Source of the DNA: Hyaloscypha bicolor E
Lineage: Eukaryota > Ascomycota > Leotiomycetes > Helotiales > Hyaloscyphaceae
NCBI RefSeq assembly: GCF_002865645.1
Contig: NW_020194589.1
Span: 2,579,750-2,643,749 of the forward strand
Reading direction: 5' to 3'
Length of the DNA stretch: 64,000 nt
This document shows, in pieces, positions 1 through 10,399 of this stretch (within the stretch, counting starts at the first letter, position 1; every line of letters starts with the position of its first letter). A program made the translations under genes and the position numbers. The notes below the pieces were generated by a model that saw nothing but the letters and a program-made list of their open reading frames with translations, searched no databases and was not told where the DNA came from.

Positions 1-3000
1 GTACAGCCACCAAGATCGCATGACTGGACTAAGAACTCGATCTATTGGCAAGAGTCTCAGATGTTTTGATCCTCGCGGTGGATTCGTACGAGATGGTTGA
101 GTTTTGCCGGAGAGCTGTGAGTTGCATATGGCACATTGGCGTCCGAGACCCCACCAAGGCTACTTTTGCCTCTCCTGCGCCAGGCATCCTCCGTATCCAT
201 TTCAAATGCCGTTTGGATGGAGCATGAATCGTTTTGAATCACCCCACATAAGGATTGGTAACGCAAATGTCGGCGTTTTCCAAAATAGATGATCTCGCCT
301 GCCAAGGTTTGAACTGGGAAGCTTTGAAGGTTTGGACTGGGAGCGGGAGATTGTGGGGAGGGGTTGAATCCTCGGGAAGCTCCTGCTCACGGTTCTCGGC
401 CGCCTCTCGATGTGCGAAAAGGGGGTGGAAACGAGGACTGTAGCTTGAACGGCCTTTACACTGCAGAGTAGCCCAGTTATTATTTTTGCACCAACGACCA
501 TCGATGCCCCGATATTGACTAAAGCTGCAGGCTCAAGCTCGCTTGGAGAGAGACAAGATTTGCATTTGTACCGCATCCCTTGGAATTACTGCCTGCACCG
601 CTCAGCGAGAGTGGAACGCCTACGAGTAGGAAGGCTCGCATTTGCTTCCGCCGCAAAGCTGAAGCTCATCACGAAATCAAACCTTCCCTTCCCACGCGCT
701 AAAGCCAAACGGCGTTTCTGGCTCCTCTGCAGCCTGATGCTCCGCGAATTTGCTGAGCCGAGCTTCCATATCTTTTTGTCACGACTTCGTGTCCGCCACC
801 AAAATCGATGATCTGGCATCCAGCCTTGCTTGGATCTGGCAGATGACAGTCCAGTACGAGACACAGGAGCTGTGGAGACTCGTATAGGACCCAGCCCCAA
901 CAGTCCTGCCGATCGACCACAGAATTTGCATCCTTGAATCATCTATTCGAGGTTGATTCGGAGATCTGTCTGCACTCAGACGCAAGTGAGGCCGAAACCA
1001 ACTGGCCCAGGACGGTAGAGGTTGAAGAATGGATCGTCTCGCCATTCTGACGCTTGCGACGCTGTGCTGTGCCGTAGCCGAGGCGGAAGTTAGCTGCCAT
1101 TTGGAGCAGTGGCCAAGCGTGAGCATGTTTTTCGGAATGGTGATACATCCACTGGTGATCCTGCTGTGGCATTTCGGATTGATGAGCCTCCCTGCAGCCC
1201 CTGCACACACTTCAGTGTCCTCGAGCGCCACAAGACAGAAGCTGAAGCCGCGGGGCCTGAGGGCCGCCTGGTGATCTCTGGAGGATTGGTGAACGCTGGT
1301 CTCCCGCCGATCCAATCAGCGTGCCGAGGGCTTGCTTGAAAGCTGCTTCGCTCTGGCTGGAGCTTGCCTGGTCCCGAACGGCACAGGCGGAGGAGATGCG
1401 CCTCCCACTCCACCTCATCAATACCTCCAGAGTATCACTCAGTCATGACACGTCCAGCTGTCGTAATGAGGCGGGCAAGCATGCCCAGAGCAGAGGAGCA
1501 AATGAAGCGACGAAATGCCGGACCTTCTGACTCAGACGACCGGCGCGGAGCTCGAAGCAACAGTACCCGTGAATCAAAAGCCAGTACGAAGTAGAGAGAA
1601 AAGAGCCCGTCGAGCCGTGATAGCGACGCCCCTCGCTCTGATACGTCGCCTCACCGCCCAGGCGTCACTTGCCAGCCTTGCGATACTCACTGTGTTTCTG
1701 CCAGTAATTGACGACATCCCTGGAGACATTCCTTATGTCACTCAATACTCAGGGGAACAAGTGAGTAACTTTCACATTGACGATGGCCGCAGGTTCATGA
1801 CACGGATCTTATGACGCATTCCAAACGAGTCTCAAGCATATTACCACACAGCAACATGAAAGCTTCCAGCTCTCCTTACTGCGGCGATCAGGAGGAAGGA
1901 TGGCAAAAAAGTTTCATCATCTGAATGCCCACCAGAAAGCGCCGAGGGACATCTGTGGTCGACTCCAAACCCTCATCCCACTGCATCTGCCCCGCTCAAA
2001 ACGAGACCAGGAGGGGGTAAATCCTCTGAGGGTCACTTCTTACGCATTTTGTGAACCAACACAACACCATGACGACCGGATCGCCAGTCTGTTTTATGCA
2101 GCACGTCCATGCCATCGATAATCTACTAACCACGGCAGGTGATATGGAACTGGAGGGATGCGGTGGTTCAGCTGCAACTGCAGGCATCTGGTGAGTGGTC
2201 GCTCTTGGAAGCTGGATGTTTCGAACCCTTCTGGAGCAATGGAGATCTATCGACAGCCTGGTCTCGCAAAGGGCTGCTACGGCGTGCTTGGCCCCTCCAC
2301 GGTAGCCAGACTGGGGCTTGTCATTTATGGGACCAATAGTAGCCTCGGGAGGGCAGACAATTGCCTAAAGTTCACGCTTCGAGGAAAAGCAACCATGGGT
2401 CTAGAAAGGATGAAGGGGAGCACGGTGACGAGGTGACCAGACGAGGCGTCTTCGAGAAGATTATTTCCAGTCACCCCCACCAGATTCCATGCTTGCACGC
2501 TTGCGAAGCACGGTTACGGCAAACCTCCTTTCTCAGGTTCTCCACTCTTCGTTTTTGTCGTCCTACAAGCCGCAATTAGATATCACGAGATCCCCAAGTT
2601 CCCAGGTTCCGCCCGACGATTACGATTGCAATTAACCGGGATGGACCGTCCTTTGCACGATCAGCAACTTGCGTGGCTTGTGATTTGCTTAATCTGCTTC
2701 TATTTTCCACCACCGACCGACGGCTAATCTGAGCACGTATGGGTGTCAACCCCAAGGAGAAGGTGTATCGACTACCAGCCTCCGACCTGTCTAGCAGCCT
2801 CTCCGATAATGAGTGAATCAAAGTGATCAAATATCAAATAGTCTATAATCAGACCAGGTCCAGCTGCAGACCGATGCATCAGCGGAATTAGGGGCTTCAT
2901 CCTCCGCTTGATGAAGGACGCCCCCGTTCCTTGCGACAGCGAAGGCGAAAGGCATCCAAGATGATCACCGACAATCGAAATCCTCCTCTGCTGGTAGTAT

Positions 3001-3285
3001 GACAGGTTATTGGCGGAGGCCAGCCACGGGAGTGGCGGAAGTGGTGCTGTAAGAAGGGATGGATTCTTCTGCCTCGCCGTCACGGATCATCATCTCTCAG
3101 CAAGCCCGGCTCTCAGCCCGATTCATAGCAAAGCATGCACAAGCAAAGTATCACTCTCACGCGTAATATGATGAAGCGTGTTCTTGCGTTCCAATGGGGA
3201 TACTTGCTTGCCGGTGCCCTGCTGACCAGACCTTTGTTCTGCCTCTATCGTTGACGTTCGTTTGCTGGGTTTGTGCTTGCAAGCC

Positions 3286-3340
3286 CTGTGCTGTGCTGTG
3301 TTGTGTTGTGCTGTGCTGTGTTGTGTTGTGCTGTGCTATG
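3286..3340. repeat. Pentanucleotide microsatellite (CTGTG/TTGTG)
   Basis: Ten pentamer units alternating between CTGTG and TTGTG are followed by one degenerate CTATG unit. The run creates Cys/Val-rich shadow frames that are not genes. Confidence 0.9.
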
Positions 3341-4118
3341 GAGCGGGCTCTGCTGTACGCAGCGAGAGGCGAACATCCGTGACTGCAGCCTGACCCTTTC
3401 CCTGCAAGAGCCAGAGCCACGCCAACGAGCGTATCACCGTCCGCGCCTCCAAGGGGCTTCAGACTTTTCTGACGAGCTCCTCAGCGCCGGCGCAGGTGTT
3501 TCTTCCTTGACGGCAAGGTGTGGAACCAAGTCACGAAGTCAGAAAAGGGACCCGAGAATAATCGGGTTTCCATTTCCAAGGATTGCAAGAACCCAGCCCA
3601 GTCAGAGTCAAACCAAGCAGCGTTCATCCACAGTCAGCACAGCGATTGAATCGATAATGCCACCCTCCTTTCCTAGTGTATACTAGCGGCATTACCATTT
3701 GGTGTCACCTAAGCACCTTGACTGCGCAGCCAGCAAGCGGTCCCATGCTGCAGCCAATCAGGGGGCGTTTTGCGGACTGCCTTCGGGGCCGCGAGTCGCG
3801 ACACCACCATGCGCCCATCATGCTGCAGCTTTGTTGTGCGCCAGAACAGCGCCAGGCTTCAGGCTTAGGCTTAGGCTTCAGCTTCAGGGCTCGTGTGCTC
3901 AGTGCTGCCGGCGAGCCTGCTGAGCCGGACCTGCAAGGGCAAGGCTCGAGGCTTCTGAGGTTCCCGAGGTTCTGAGATTGTCCCCAACCACTCGTCGCCG
4001 GAACAGGCCACCTGCTCCTCCACTAAATTTGCTCCACACCGTGTTGCGATTCGCTGTGCAGCCTGTGTCTGGCTGCACGACTCCTTCTCCGTCCGAGAGT
4101 CCAGCATTCGCTCCGAGC

Positions 4119-4119
<1 letters not shown>

Positions 4120-4182
<63 letters not shown>
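4120..4182. repeat. 63-base poly-C homopolymer
   Basis: An uninterrupted run of 63 cytosines, flanked by CTCCGAGCA on the left and TTTTTCGCTCC on the right. The minus strand is poly-G and could form G-quadruplexes. Exact length is hard to sequence, so the count may be an assembly estimate. It produces false poly-Pro and poly-Gly frames. Confidence 0.95.
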
Positions 4183-4552
4183 TTTTTCGCTCCCTCCCGC
4201 TTTCTCACTTCCACCTCTCTCGCACCAGCAAGCCTAGCCACTGCGTCCAAGACCGGACAAGACCGGTCCCAAACTCAAGGACTTTTTAATTCCAAACGGA
4301 ACGCGCATCCATTTCTCAATAATCTTGCCCTCCTGCCTGTCTGCCCGCCTGCACTCCCTCCCTCCACGCGCTCCACCGCGAGATTGCACGACCGCGACTG
4401 GAACGCCAACGAGGCCCCGTCGGTCGGTCGGTCAGTCAGTCAGTCTCGCAGTCACAGTCGCAGTCCCTCACCTCATTTTCTTGCGCCTTCCTTGTCGAAC
4501 CTGCTGCCGCTCATGCTGCTGCTCTGCTTCGCTTCCCTGCCAGCCTAGCCTA

Positions 4553-4618
4553 GCCCAGCCAGCCAGCCAGCCAGCCCACCAGCCCACCAGCCCTGCTATG
4601 CCATGCCATGCCATGCCA
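4553..4618. repeat. CAGC/CCAG and CCATG short tandem repeats
   Basis: Tandem GCCA/CCAG tetramers pass into CCAGC-CCAC units and then four CCATG pentamers. It is one of several short tandem repeats in the CT-rich leader upstream of the cyclin gene. Confidence 0.8.
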
Positions 4619-5120
4619 CTGCTGATGACTGATGCGCGCAGAGGCGCCAGTGCTTCCGGCGTTGCTTGCTGGGGATGAGCAGCAGCAATTTGAGTTTTGC
4701 CTGCACTCCACTCCACTGCACACTTGGGCTCATCACCCACGCACGGCACGCGGCGTTGGCTCGGGACTCTGATTGCCTGGGCTGGTCGGACGCTCGACAC
4801 GTTATTGGTTTGCACCTGGATGCGGGACTGGTTGGCCCAAGTTCCCAACTCACGTCCCTCCCCTCCCTCCCCTTCCCTTCACTTCCCTTCCCTCACACTT
4901 CCCAAGTTCACACCCATGGAATTCGCGCCGCGGGCGATCCTAGCTCGGCTGCCGGGGCGCCAGTATCAAAGAGACGCTTCCAAACACCACCGCTCATGCC
5001 CGCCCATTCGGGTCCGGTACCAATCCATGACCAGTGCTCCAGCAGTGGCCCAGCGGTGGTGGTGGAGGGCAGGAGCAGACTCTGCTCACCCTGGCCAGGT
5101 GCGTTTATTGGAATTTCTTC

Positions 5121-5171
5121 TTTCTATTATTATTCTTATTATTATTATCCTTATTCTTATTCTTATTATTA
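5121..5171. repeat. TTA/TTC microsatellite
   Basis: An imperfect run of TTA and TTC trinucleotides, strand-asymmetric and AT-rich within an otherwise GC-rich stretch. Confidence 0.85.
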
Positions 5172-5342
5172 CGGCTCCATTCGCTCCTTCGTGCTGCGTG
5201 CGACGCTACGCCTGGCTGGCGCCGTGCCGCCCCAACGAGATCCCGGCACGCTGGCCCCCATTCCCATCTGAGAAGTGAGTGAGTGAGAGTGAGCGAGTGA
5301 GCGAACCAACGAGCCAGCGAGCCACCAACGACGGTGTGTGGA

Positions 5343-5402
5343 CTGAGCCATCTGAGCCATCTCAGCCATCTGAGTCGTCTGAGTCGTCTGAGTCGTCTCG
5401 CA
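5343..5402. repeat. Imperfect 9-bp tandem repeat (CTGAGYCRT family)
   Basis: About six copies of a 9-bp unit, first as GAGCCATCT and then as GAGTCGTCT. It lies in the leader region of the cyclin gene. Confidence 0.8.
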
Positions 5403-6135
5403 CGTTTTCGCTTTGCGGTCGGCCTGTCTGGCTGCTGGCTACCCACCCACCCCTGCTCCAATCCCTGCACCTTGCAACCTCCTGGCCTTCCCATCGTCGG
5501 CGGCCTGTGACATCAACCAGACCTTGAACGACTTCTTTGAGATCAGCCTCCACTTCTTGCAACATTGTTCAGTCGCCGGTGCTCTTGCTCGGTCTGGAAC
5601 CAAACCCAAAACCAAATTGCCTCTTTATTTTAGACACTCGTCATTCCTCATCTTCGTCTGCTTTATTTTTGACTTTCCCTCCCCCCACCCAAGCAATAGC
5701 TTGTTACTCGTATCCTCCATTTCTGGCCTAGCCGAGAAGGTCGAGATTGCCGTCATTCTTCGATACCTTCAATTTTCCAAACTCCACCACCTTTCCTTCT
5801 TTGCCCTCCCTTCGGCATCCACCTCGACTCACCATCCCCCAACTTGTTATTCAGATCCCTCTCGAATCCGCCCTCCAATTCGAGCTGATCAAGTACAAGT
5901 CTCGGCACCCTCATCCATGGCTGTTCGGTGACATCAGTCGACAAAACGAGAATCACCCCGCAGGCAAGTGAAGGAAGGCCCAGTCGTGAGTGCAGGAAGC
6001 TCCGGGAAATCGAATTCACCGACACAGAATTTCGAGTAGCGGGCTCTGCTAGGATCAATACTCATTTTCCGATAATACCAACCACAACCACAATACCTCA
6101 CTCGCCCCTCTTACAAAAACGCCCTACCCATCCTC

Positions 6136-8138
6136 ATGCATCGAACATCAGCAAGACCGGCCCCTCTCGATTTTCTTTTACCCTCTGCACATTCCACCTT
6201 TGGCATCGACAGGCGGAAGGATATTGGGCTTCCTCGACAACTACCACAATTCGCACCTGTCTACTTCGAAGCTCCAGTCAGGGAGGGGCTTCGAACTCCA
6301 CCTGCCGACGATATGACCACCGCATACCAGACGCAGTACAATGATTACGCTGGTCGACGAGAGGGTGCATACTCCGCAGCGGGAGCTTCGGGAAGCAATT
6401 ACGGAGGGCCATATAATGGGGCAATTGTGCAATCAAGACCATATTCCATACACAACCAGCCTCCTGCTCCAGCTTCAACTTTACGGAAAGAGGTGCTGGC
6501 ACAGCCGATCCATACTCAGCCACCAAGTCCAGTACCTGCCAACAAGATAAACAACCTGGCCCTCGAAGAACAACCTCGCAGAAAAAGTGCCACGAGCGAT
6601 ATGATCCACCCGAATCTGCAGATTCCCTCGTCGATCAATAATAGTGGTGGCAGTCTGGCCGAATTTGCAGCTCAGGTATTTACGCCGGCTACCCTTTGGC
6701 AGACGCAATACTAACTGTAAAATAGATAACCTGTTTATTCTGGTTCGAATCCACCGAAACACTACGCAAGGCTGAATCGTTATCACACTCATTTTCTCCC
6801 ATCAAACGACTTCGAGATGAGGCCCTTCCTTCGAGCGGATTCAGAAAATGGGTCGTGACCATACTCTCCACAACACAAGTCACCCAAAATGTGATTTTAC
6901 TGGCGTTATTATTCATTTATCGACTGAAGACGATTAACCCGGCCGTGAAGGGAAGAAGTGGAAGCGAGTACAGGCTATTGACCGTTGCGTTGATGCTGGG
7001 CAATAAATGTCGGTTCTGCCAAAATGTGACGCATTTGAATTTTTACTGACAAATTGTAGTCCTCGATGACAATACGTACACGAACAAAACATGGGCCGAG
7101 GTTTCTGGTATCTCTGTCACCGAGATTCACGTCATGGAAGTCGAATTTTTGAGCAATATGAGATATAGCCTTCTGGCGTCCAAGGAGCAGTGGCAGGAAT
7201 GGCAGAAGAAGCTCTCGAAATTCTGGACATATTGCGACGAAGCGTCAAGGGCTCCTTTGACACACATTTCACCACAAGTGGGCCCTCTCCAGACAAACCT
7301 GCCATCACCACCATCTTCGATGCAAGCTTCGCCCCCGCCCGGGACTGTTCCGTATCCCCCAAGCTCTGGAGCCTACACGAACAACCAGCACTGGTCTGCT
7401 AATCATTACGCGGGTCCCCTCTCCTCGCCAATTACAATTCCCGAACTCGACCAGCGCTTGTACGGCCGGAAACGAAGCTACGATGGAGAGGCGGAGGAAC
7501 CAGTTGCAAAGAGAGTCACGAGACCACCAACCGTTGGCCCTGTCCCATTCACGAATGTGCCTCCACCTATGAGACTCGATGCTCCTCGATTGCCAGTTCC
7601 GAACCTGACAATTTCTACGAGCCAGCCGATGAGCTACAACAGTGTACCAAGCTTGTCTCAGAATATCCCTCTTTTGCCTCCTTTGAGCGGCAGAGCGATG
7701 TCGACGGTTTACCCATCAACTCCATCCTCGTGGACACCACATCATCCAGCACATACTCCTACTGGACCCCCGGGCCACAGTGGGTACTCGACTCCCACTC
7801 GCCGTCAAAGTCCGCATTCCGTCCAAGAGCTGCTATCCTTGGGCTCCTCGCCAATCTCTACCCACTTCCCAGGGCAGAATCTTGGCCACATTTCACCTTC
7901 AGTCTTCCTCCAGCAACGATCTTCGCCGTACAAACCCGTACGACATGTCAATACGCTCCTTTACCCACCACCATCGGGGGCCATGCACGACTACTCGGCC
8001 AACATTGACCAGATTCATTACCAGCCTCTGGGAAAGAGAAATGACTACCGCCCAGGTGTCGTGCCTGATTACGCATCTCATCCTCACCCAACCTACCAAC
8101 ACTGGCCCGTCCTCCCACAACCGAATTTCCACGCCTAA
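6136..8138 (+). CDS. Clg1/Pho80-like cyclin (partner of a Pho85-type kinase)
   Basis: Three exons: 6136-6675, 6726-7008, 7060-8138 (633 aa). The cyclin box spans roughly residues 178-345, starting at the exon 1/2 junction. It holds FRKWVVTILSTTQVT, the helix YRLLTVALMLGNKFLDDNTY and NKTWAEVSGISVTEIHVME, which is the arrangement of fungal Pho85 cyclins of the Clg1 group. The N-terminal 180 residues are low-complexity. The C-terminal half is Pro/Ser-rich, with a basic patch (GRKRSYDGEAEEPVAKR) that could be a nuclear signal. Family knowledge: such cyclins activate Pho85/Cdk5-type kinases in nutrient and cell-cycle signalling. Intron 2 has an unusual GTCGGT donor, but it restores the family sequence across the join. 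ATG 6136 gives the longest product; in-frame ATG 6313 (574 aa) is a realistic alternative start. Confidence 0.85.
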
Positions 8139-8906
8139 TCACTTCTACTCCCAATCCTCTACACGGGATCCAATAATTCGAATCGTCTGTTTAGCGAATA
8201 GAGCATCTTTTCCCTGTCCTTCCTAGTTAAAAGAAAGCCGAGCCCCCAAAAAATTCGGGTTCGCAAACTGCATATACAGGCGTTTTTTCCATTTGCAGCG
8301 AAGACTCATGGTTGAGAGGCGCTAGTATACCATTGCATGAAAAGGTGTTTGGGGGTCATTCTTTTCCGCGTCGAGGCTGAGAGAGCCTGATAGCGCTTTG
8401 TACTGCATTAGCATTTCATCTCCCATCCCGGGAAGGGGCCACAAGGGCCTCAAGCGTGCACGGAGTGAGGGATGGCCAGCTAGTGAGCGGAATAGGTTAT
8501 GGAGGGAGGTGGGAATAGCAGCTGCAGACTGGATACTAGATGTTTGCGAAGGGAAACACGCTATTCTCCCCTGATCATGCTCTTTTTAAATGTGAAACAT
8601 TGCAGTGACTTGACGAAGACGAAATCGCCCATCCTACAGGCTTTTGAGTTGAGATCAACCAAAGGGGGGATATGGTAAGTCACGGGATCACGGTTACAAC
8701 TGCCCCTGGAATCGAGCCTCGGCTTAAACTCTCCTCGCTCACTCAGCTTCCGAAGCTGGGACTTCCATCAATTGTGTCCACGAAATTCGCCCGACTGCAT
8801 CCTTTCCTTTTTGTACATATCGGGCGATAGGTTTGATTCCTTCTTCCCTCTAGGTTGAGTTATAAGTGAACCCGGATCCCCCCTTCTTCAACTTGTGTGG
8901 ATCGCG
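8139..8906. other. Intergenic: cyclin 3' region and thioesterase promoter
   Basis: No gene seen. It should hold the cyclin 3' UTR and the promoter of the thioesterase gene. Confidence 0.6.
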
Positions 8907-10399
8907 ATGGCGGAGGAAAATCCAATGACGTTCGAAGACCTGATGTCTCTGCAAACCCTAGATTTTGGGGAAGGCGAGCGAGGAAAAGAGCAATTCATGA
9001 GTGTGCGCCCGGCTTTCTGTGCAGGTGGCGGGGCGGGAGCTTCGTTTGGCGGGCATGTGTACGCGCAGGGTGTCTGGGCGGCTGCTCAGACGGTGGGGAG
9101 CGGAATGGTTGTTCATGTGAGTTTGTCACGGGACTTGTTGTTTCTCTTTCTAACTTATCTTGGAGGGGATGGGAGGAGAGGGGTTGGCTGATGAGATTGA
9201 TAGAATGTCCATGGATTCTTCACCTTACCCGGGATGCCGGATCGGCCGTATGTTTATGAAGTTACACATCTGTCGGAGGGGAAGAGTTATTGTACACGGA
9301 ATGTTAATGTTAGGCAACCTACGACTCCTCCGGAATCGAGGAGCAGGTTTAAGGAAGAAGATGCGGGGAAAGAGTTAGGCAAGATCTGCTTCAGTTGTAT
9401 TTGTTCGTTTAAGAGGGATGAGAAGGAGACGTTCAAGGGGCATCAGGGAGTGCGTGTGCAGGAACGGTGGAAGGAGGTGCTTGGGAGTAGGAATGGAGAG
9501 GCTTGGGAGAAAGCGCCGGGCGTGGATGCTCCGTGGTAAGTTGGTTTCTTCTGTTGCGCTGTGTGCTGTGGATGTTGGGTGAGAAGGGAGGTCAAGAAAC
9601 ATTTCCAATGATTTGGTCAAGCTGTCCATACCATCAGGGTTGAAGTTCTGCTCTCAAGCAATGACGCTGGCGTACTCCTCAAGCACTTCCATATTGTCCT
9701 TGGTTCGAAAACTCCTTGAACTCCATTCACGATCAATACTTTCATGCAAAATGCTTCTGCTGTAGAGCTGCATGGTTCAGGCCTCGCCTCCTCTCTTCTC
9801 TTCTCTCGTCTCACCTCACCACTCCCTAACATCTCACTAGGTACCACCGCCAAGCATCCACCTCTCCTCCCCCTCTCCTCCCGATCTTCCCTGGCCTCGA
9901 CATTCGCAAAGTCAATATGACCCACCATAACACCTCCGACCCTCTTGCCTACCGCACCCTCTCCCTCTACCGCCCTTTCGGTCACCTGCCCATCTCCCTC
10001 CCAAACCTCCACGCCTGCGCACACCTCTACGCCAGCGACAAGAACTCTCTCTTCATTATCTCCAACGCTCTGGGATTCGGAGACCAGGTTGGAAAAATGG
10101 GGAGTTTATCTCATTCTGTTGTCTTCCATGTACCGGCTTCGGAGCTGATGTTTCAAGGACATGATGAGGAAGGAGGAAAATTGAATTGGTGGGTTCAAGA
10201 AGCTTGGACGCCGAGGAGTGGACAAGGGAGAGGGATGCATGAGAGTTGGATTTGGAGTCCGAGTGGGAGGCATGTTGCGACTACGTGGCAGGAGGGACTT
10301 ATTAGGAGGGCGGAGAGAGAGGAGGGTGAGAAGCAAAGGTTGATGTGGGAGGAGGGGATGAGGAAGAATGGGAGATTGGGAGGGAGGGGGAAGTTATAA
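8907..10399 (+). CDS. Acyl-CoA thioesterase II (TesB-like, double hotdog)
   Basis: Three exons: 8907-9116, 9204-9535, 9841-10399 (366 aa). The order of motifs is that of fungal TesB proteins: an N-terminal hotdog half (FGGHVYAQG, then NVHGFFTLPGMPDRPYVYEV and the VRQPTTP segment) and a C-terminal hotdog half (DPLAYRTLSLYRPFG, GFGDQVGKMGSLSHSVVFH, WWVQEAWTPRSGQGRGM, ending VATTWQEGLIRR). Family knowledge: these enzymes hydrolyse acyl-CoA to free fatty acid and CoA, often in peroxisomes. The C-terminus GGRGKL is not a clean PTS1 signal, so location is open. The Gln of WQEG matches the TesB catalytic Gln, but the position of the E. coli catalytic Asp appears to be Ser (SLSHS), as in some fungal members. 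The first upstream in-frame codon is GTG; ATG 8907 is chosen. Intron 2 (305 nt) is long for this window. Confidence 0.88.

Larger units (their letters stand above)
1..6135. other. Gene-free block upstream of the cyclin gene
   Basis: I see no supportable protein gene or tRNA here. The open frames are short, overlap on both strands and resemble no family I know. From about 3.7 kb onward the sequence becomes rich in C and CT tracts and in microsatellites (listed separately). The last 800 bases before the cyclin ATG are pyrimidine-rich, as fungal promoters and 5' leaders often are. The stretch probably holds the cyclin promoter and a long 5' leader; its far left part may be ordinary intergenic DNA or the end of an off-window gene. 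Confidence 0.6.

Noticed and set aside
3286..3340. Cys/Val-rich protein frames over the pentamer repeat
   Set aside because: They are a by-product of the microsatellite read in different frames.
3855..3885. Telomere-like TTAGGC repeats
   Set aside because: Only a few imperfect AGGCTT units inside ordinary sequence; fungal telomeres are TTAGGG arrays at ends.
4023..4289. Poly-Pro and poly-Gly proteins over the poly-C tract
   Set aside because: Translation of a homopolymer; no start context, domain or flanking exon.
6740..6756. tRNA B-box-like GGTTCGAATCCACC
   Set aside because: It is cyclin coding sequence (FWFEST) and no A box or cloverleaf stems surround it.
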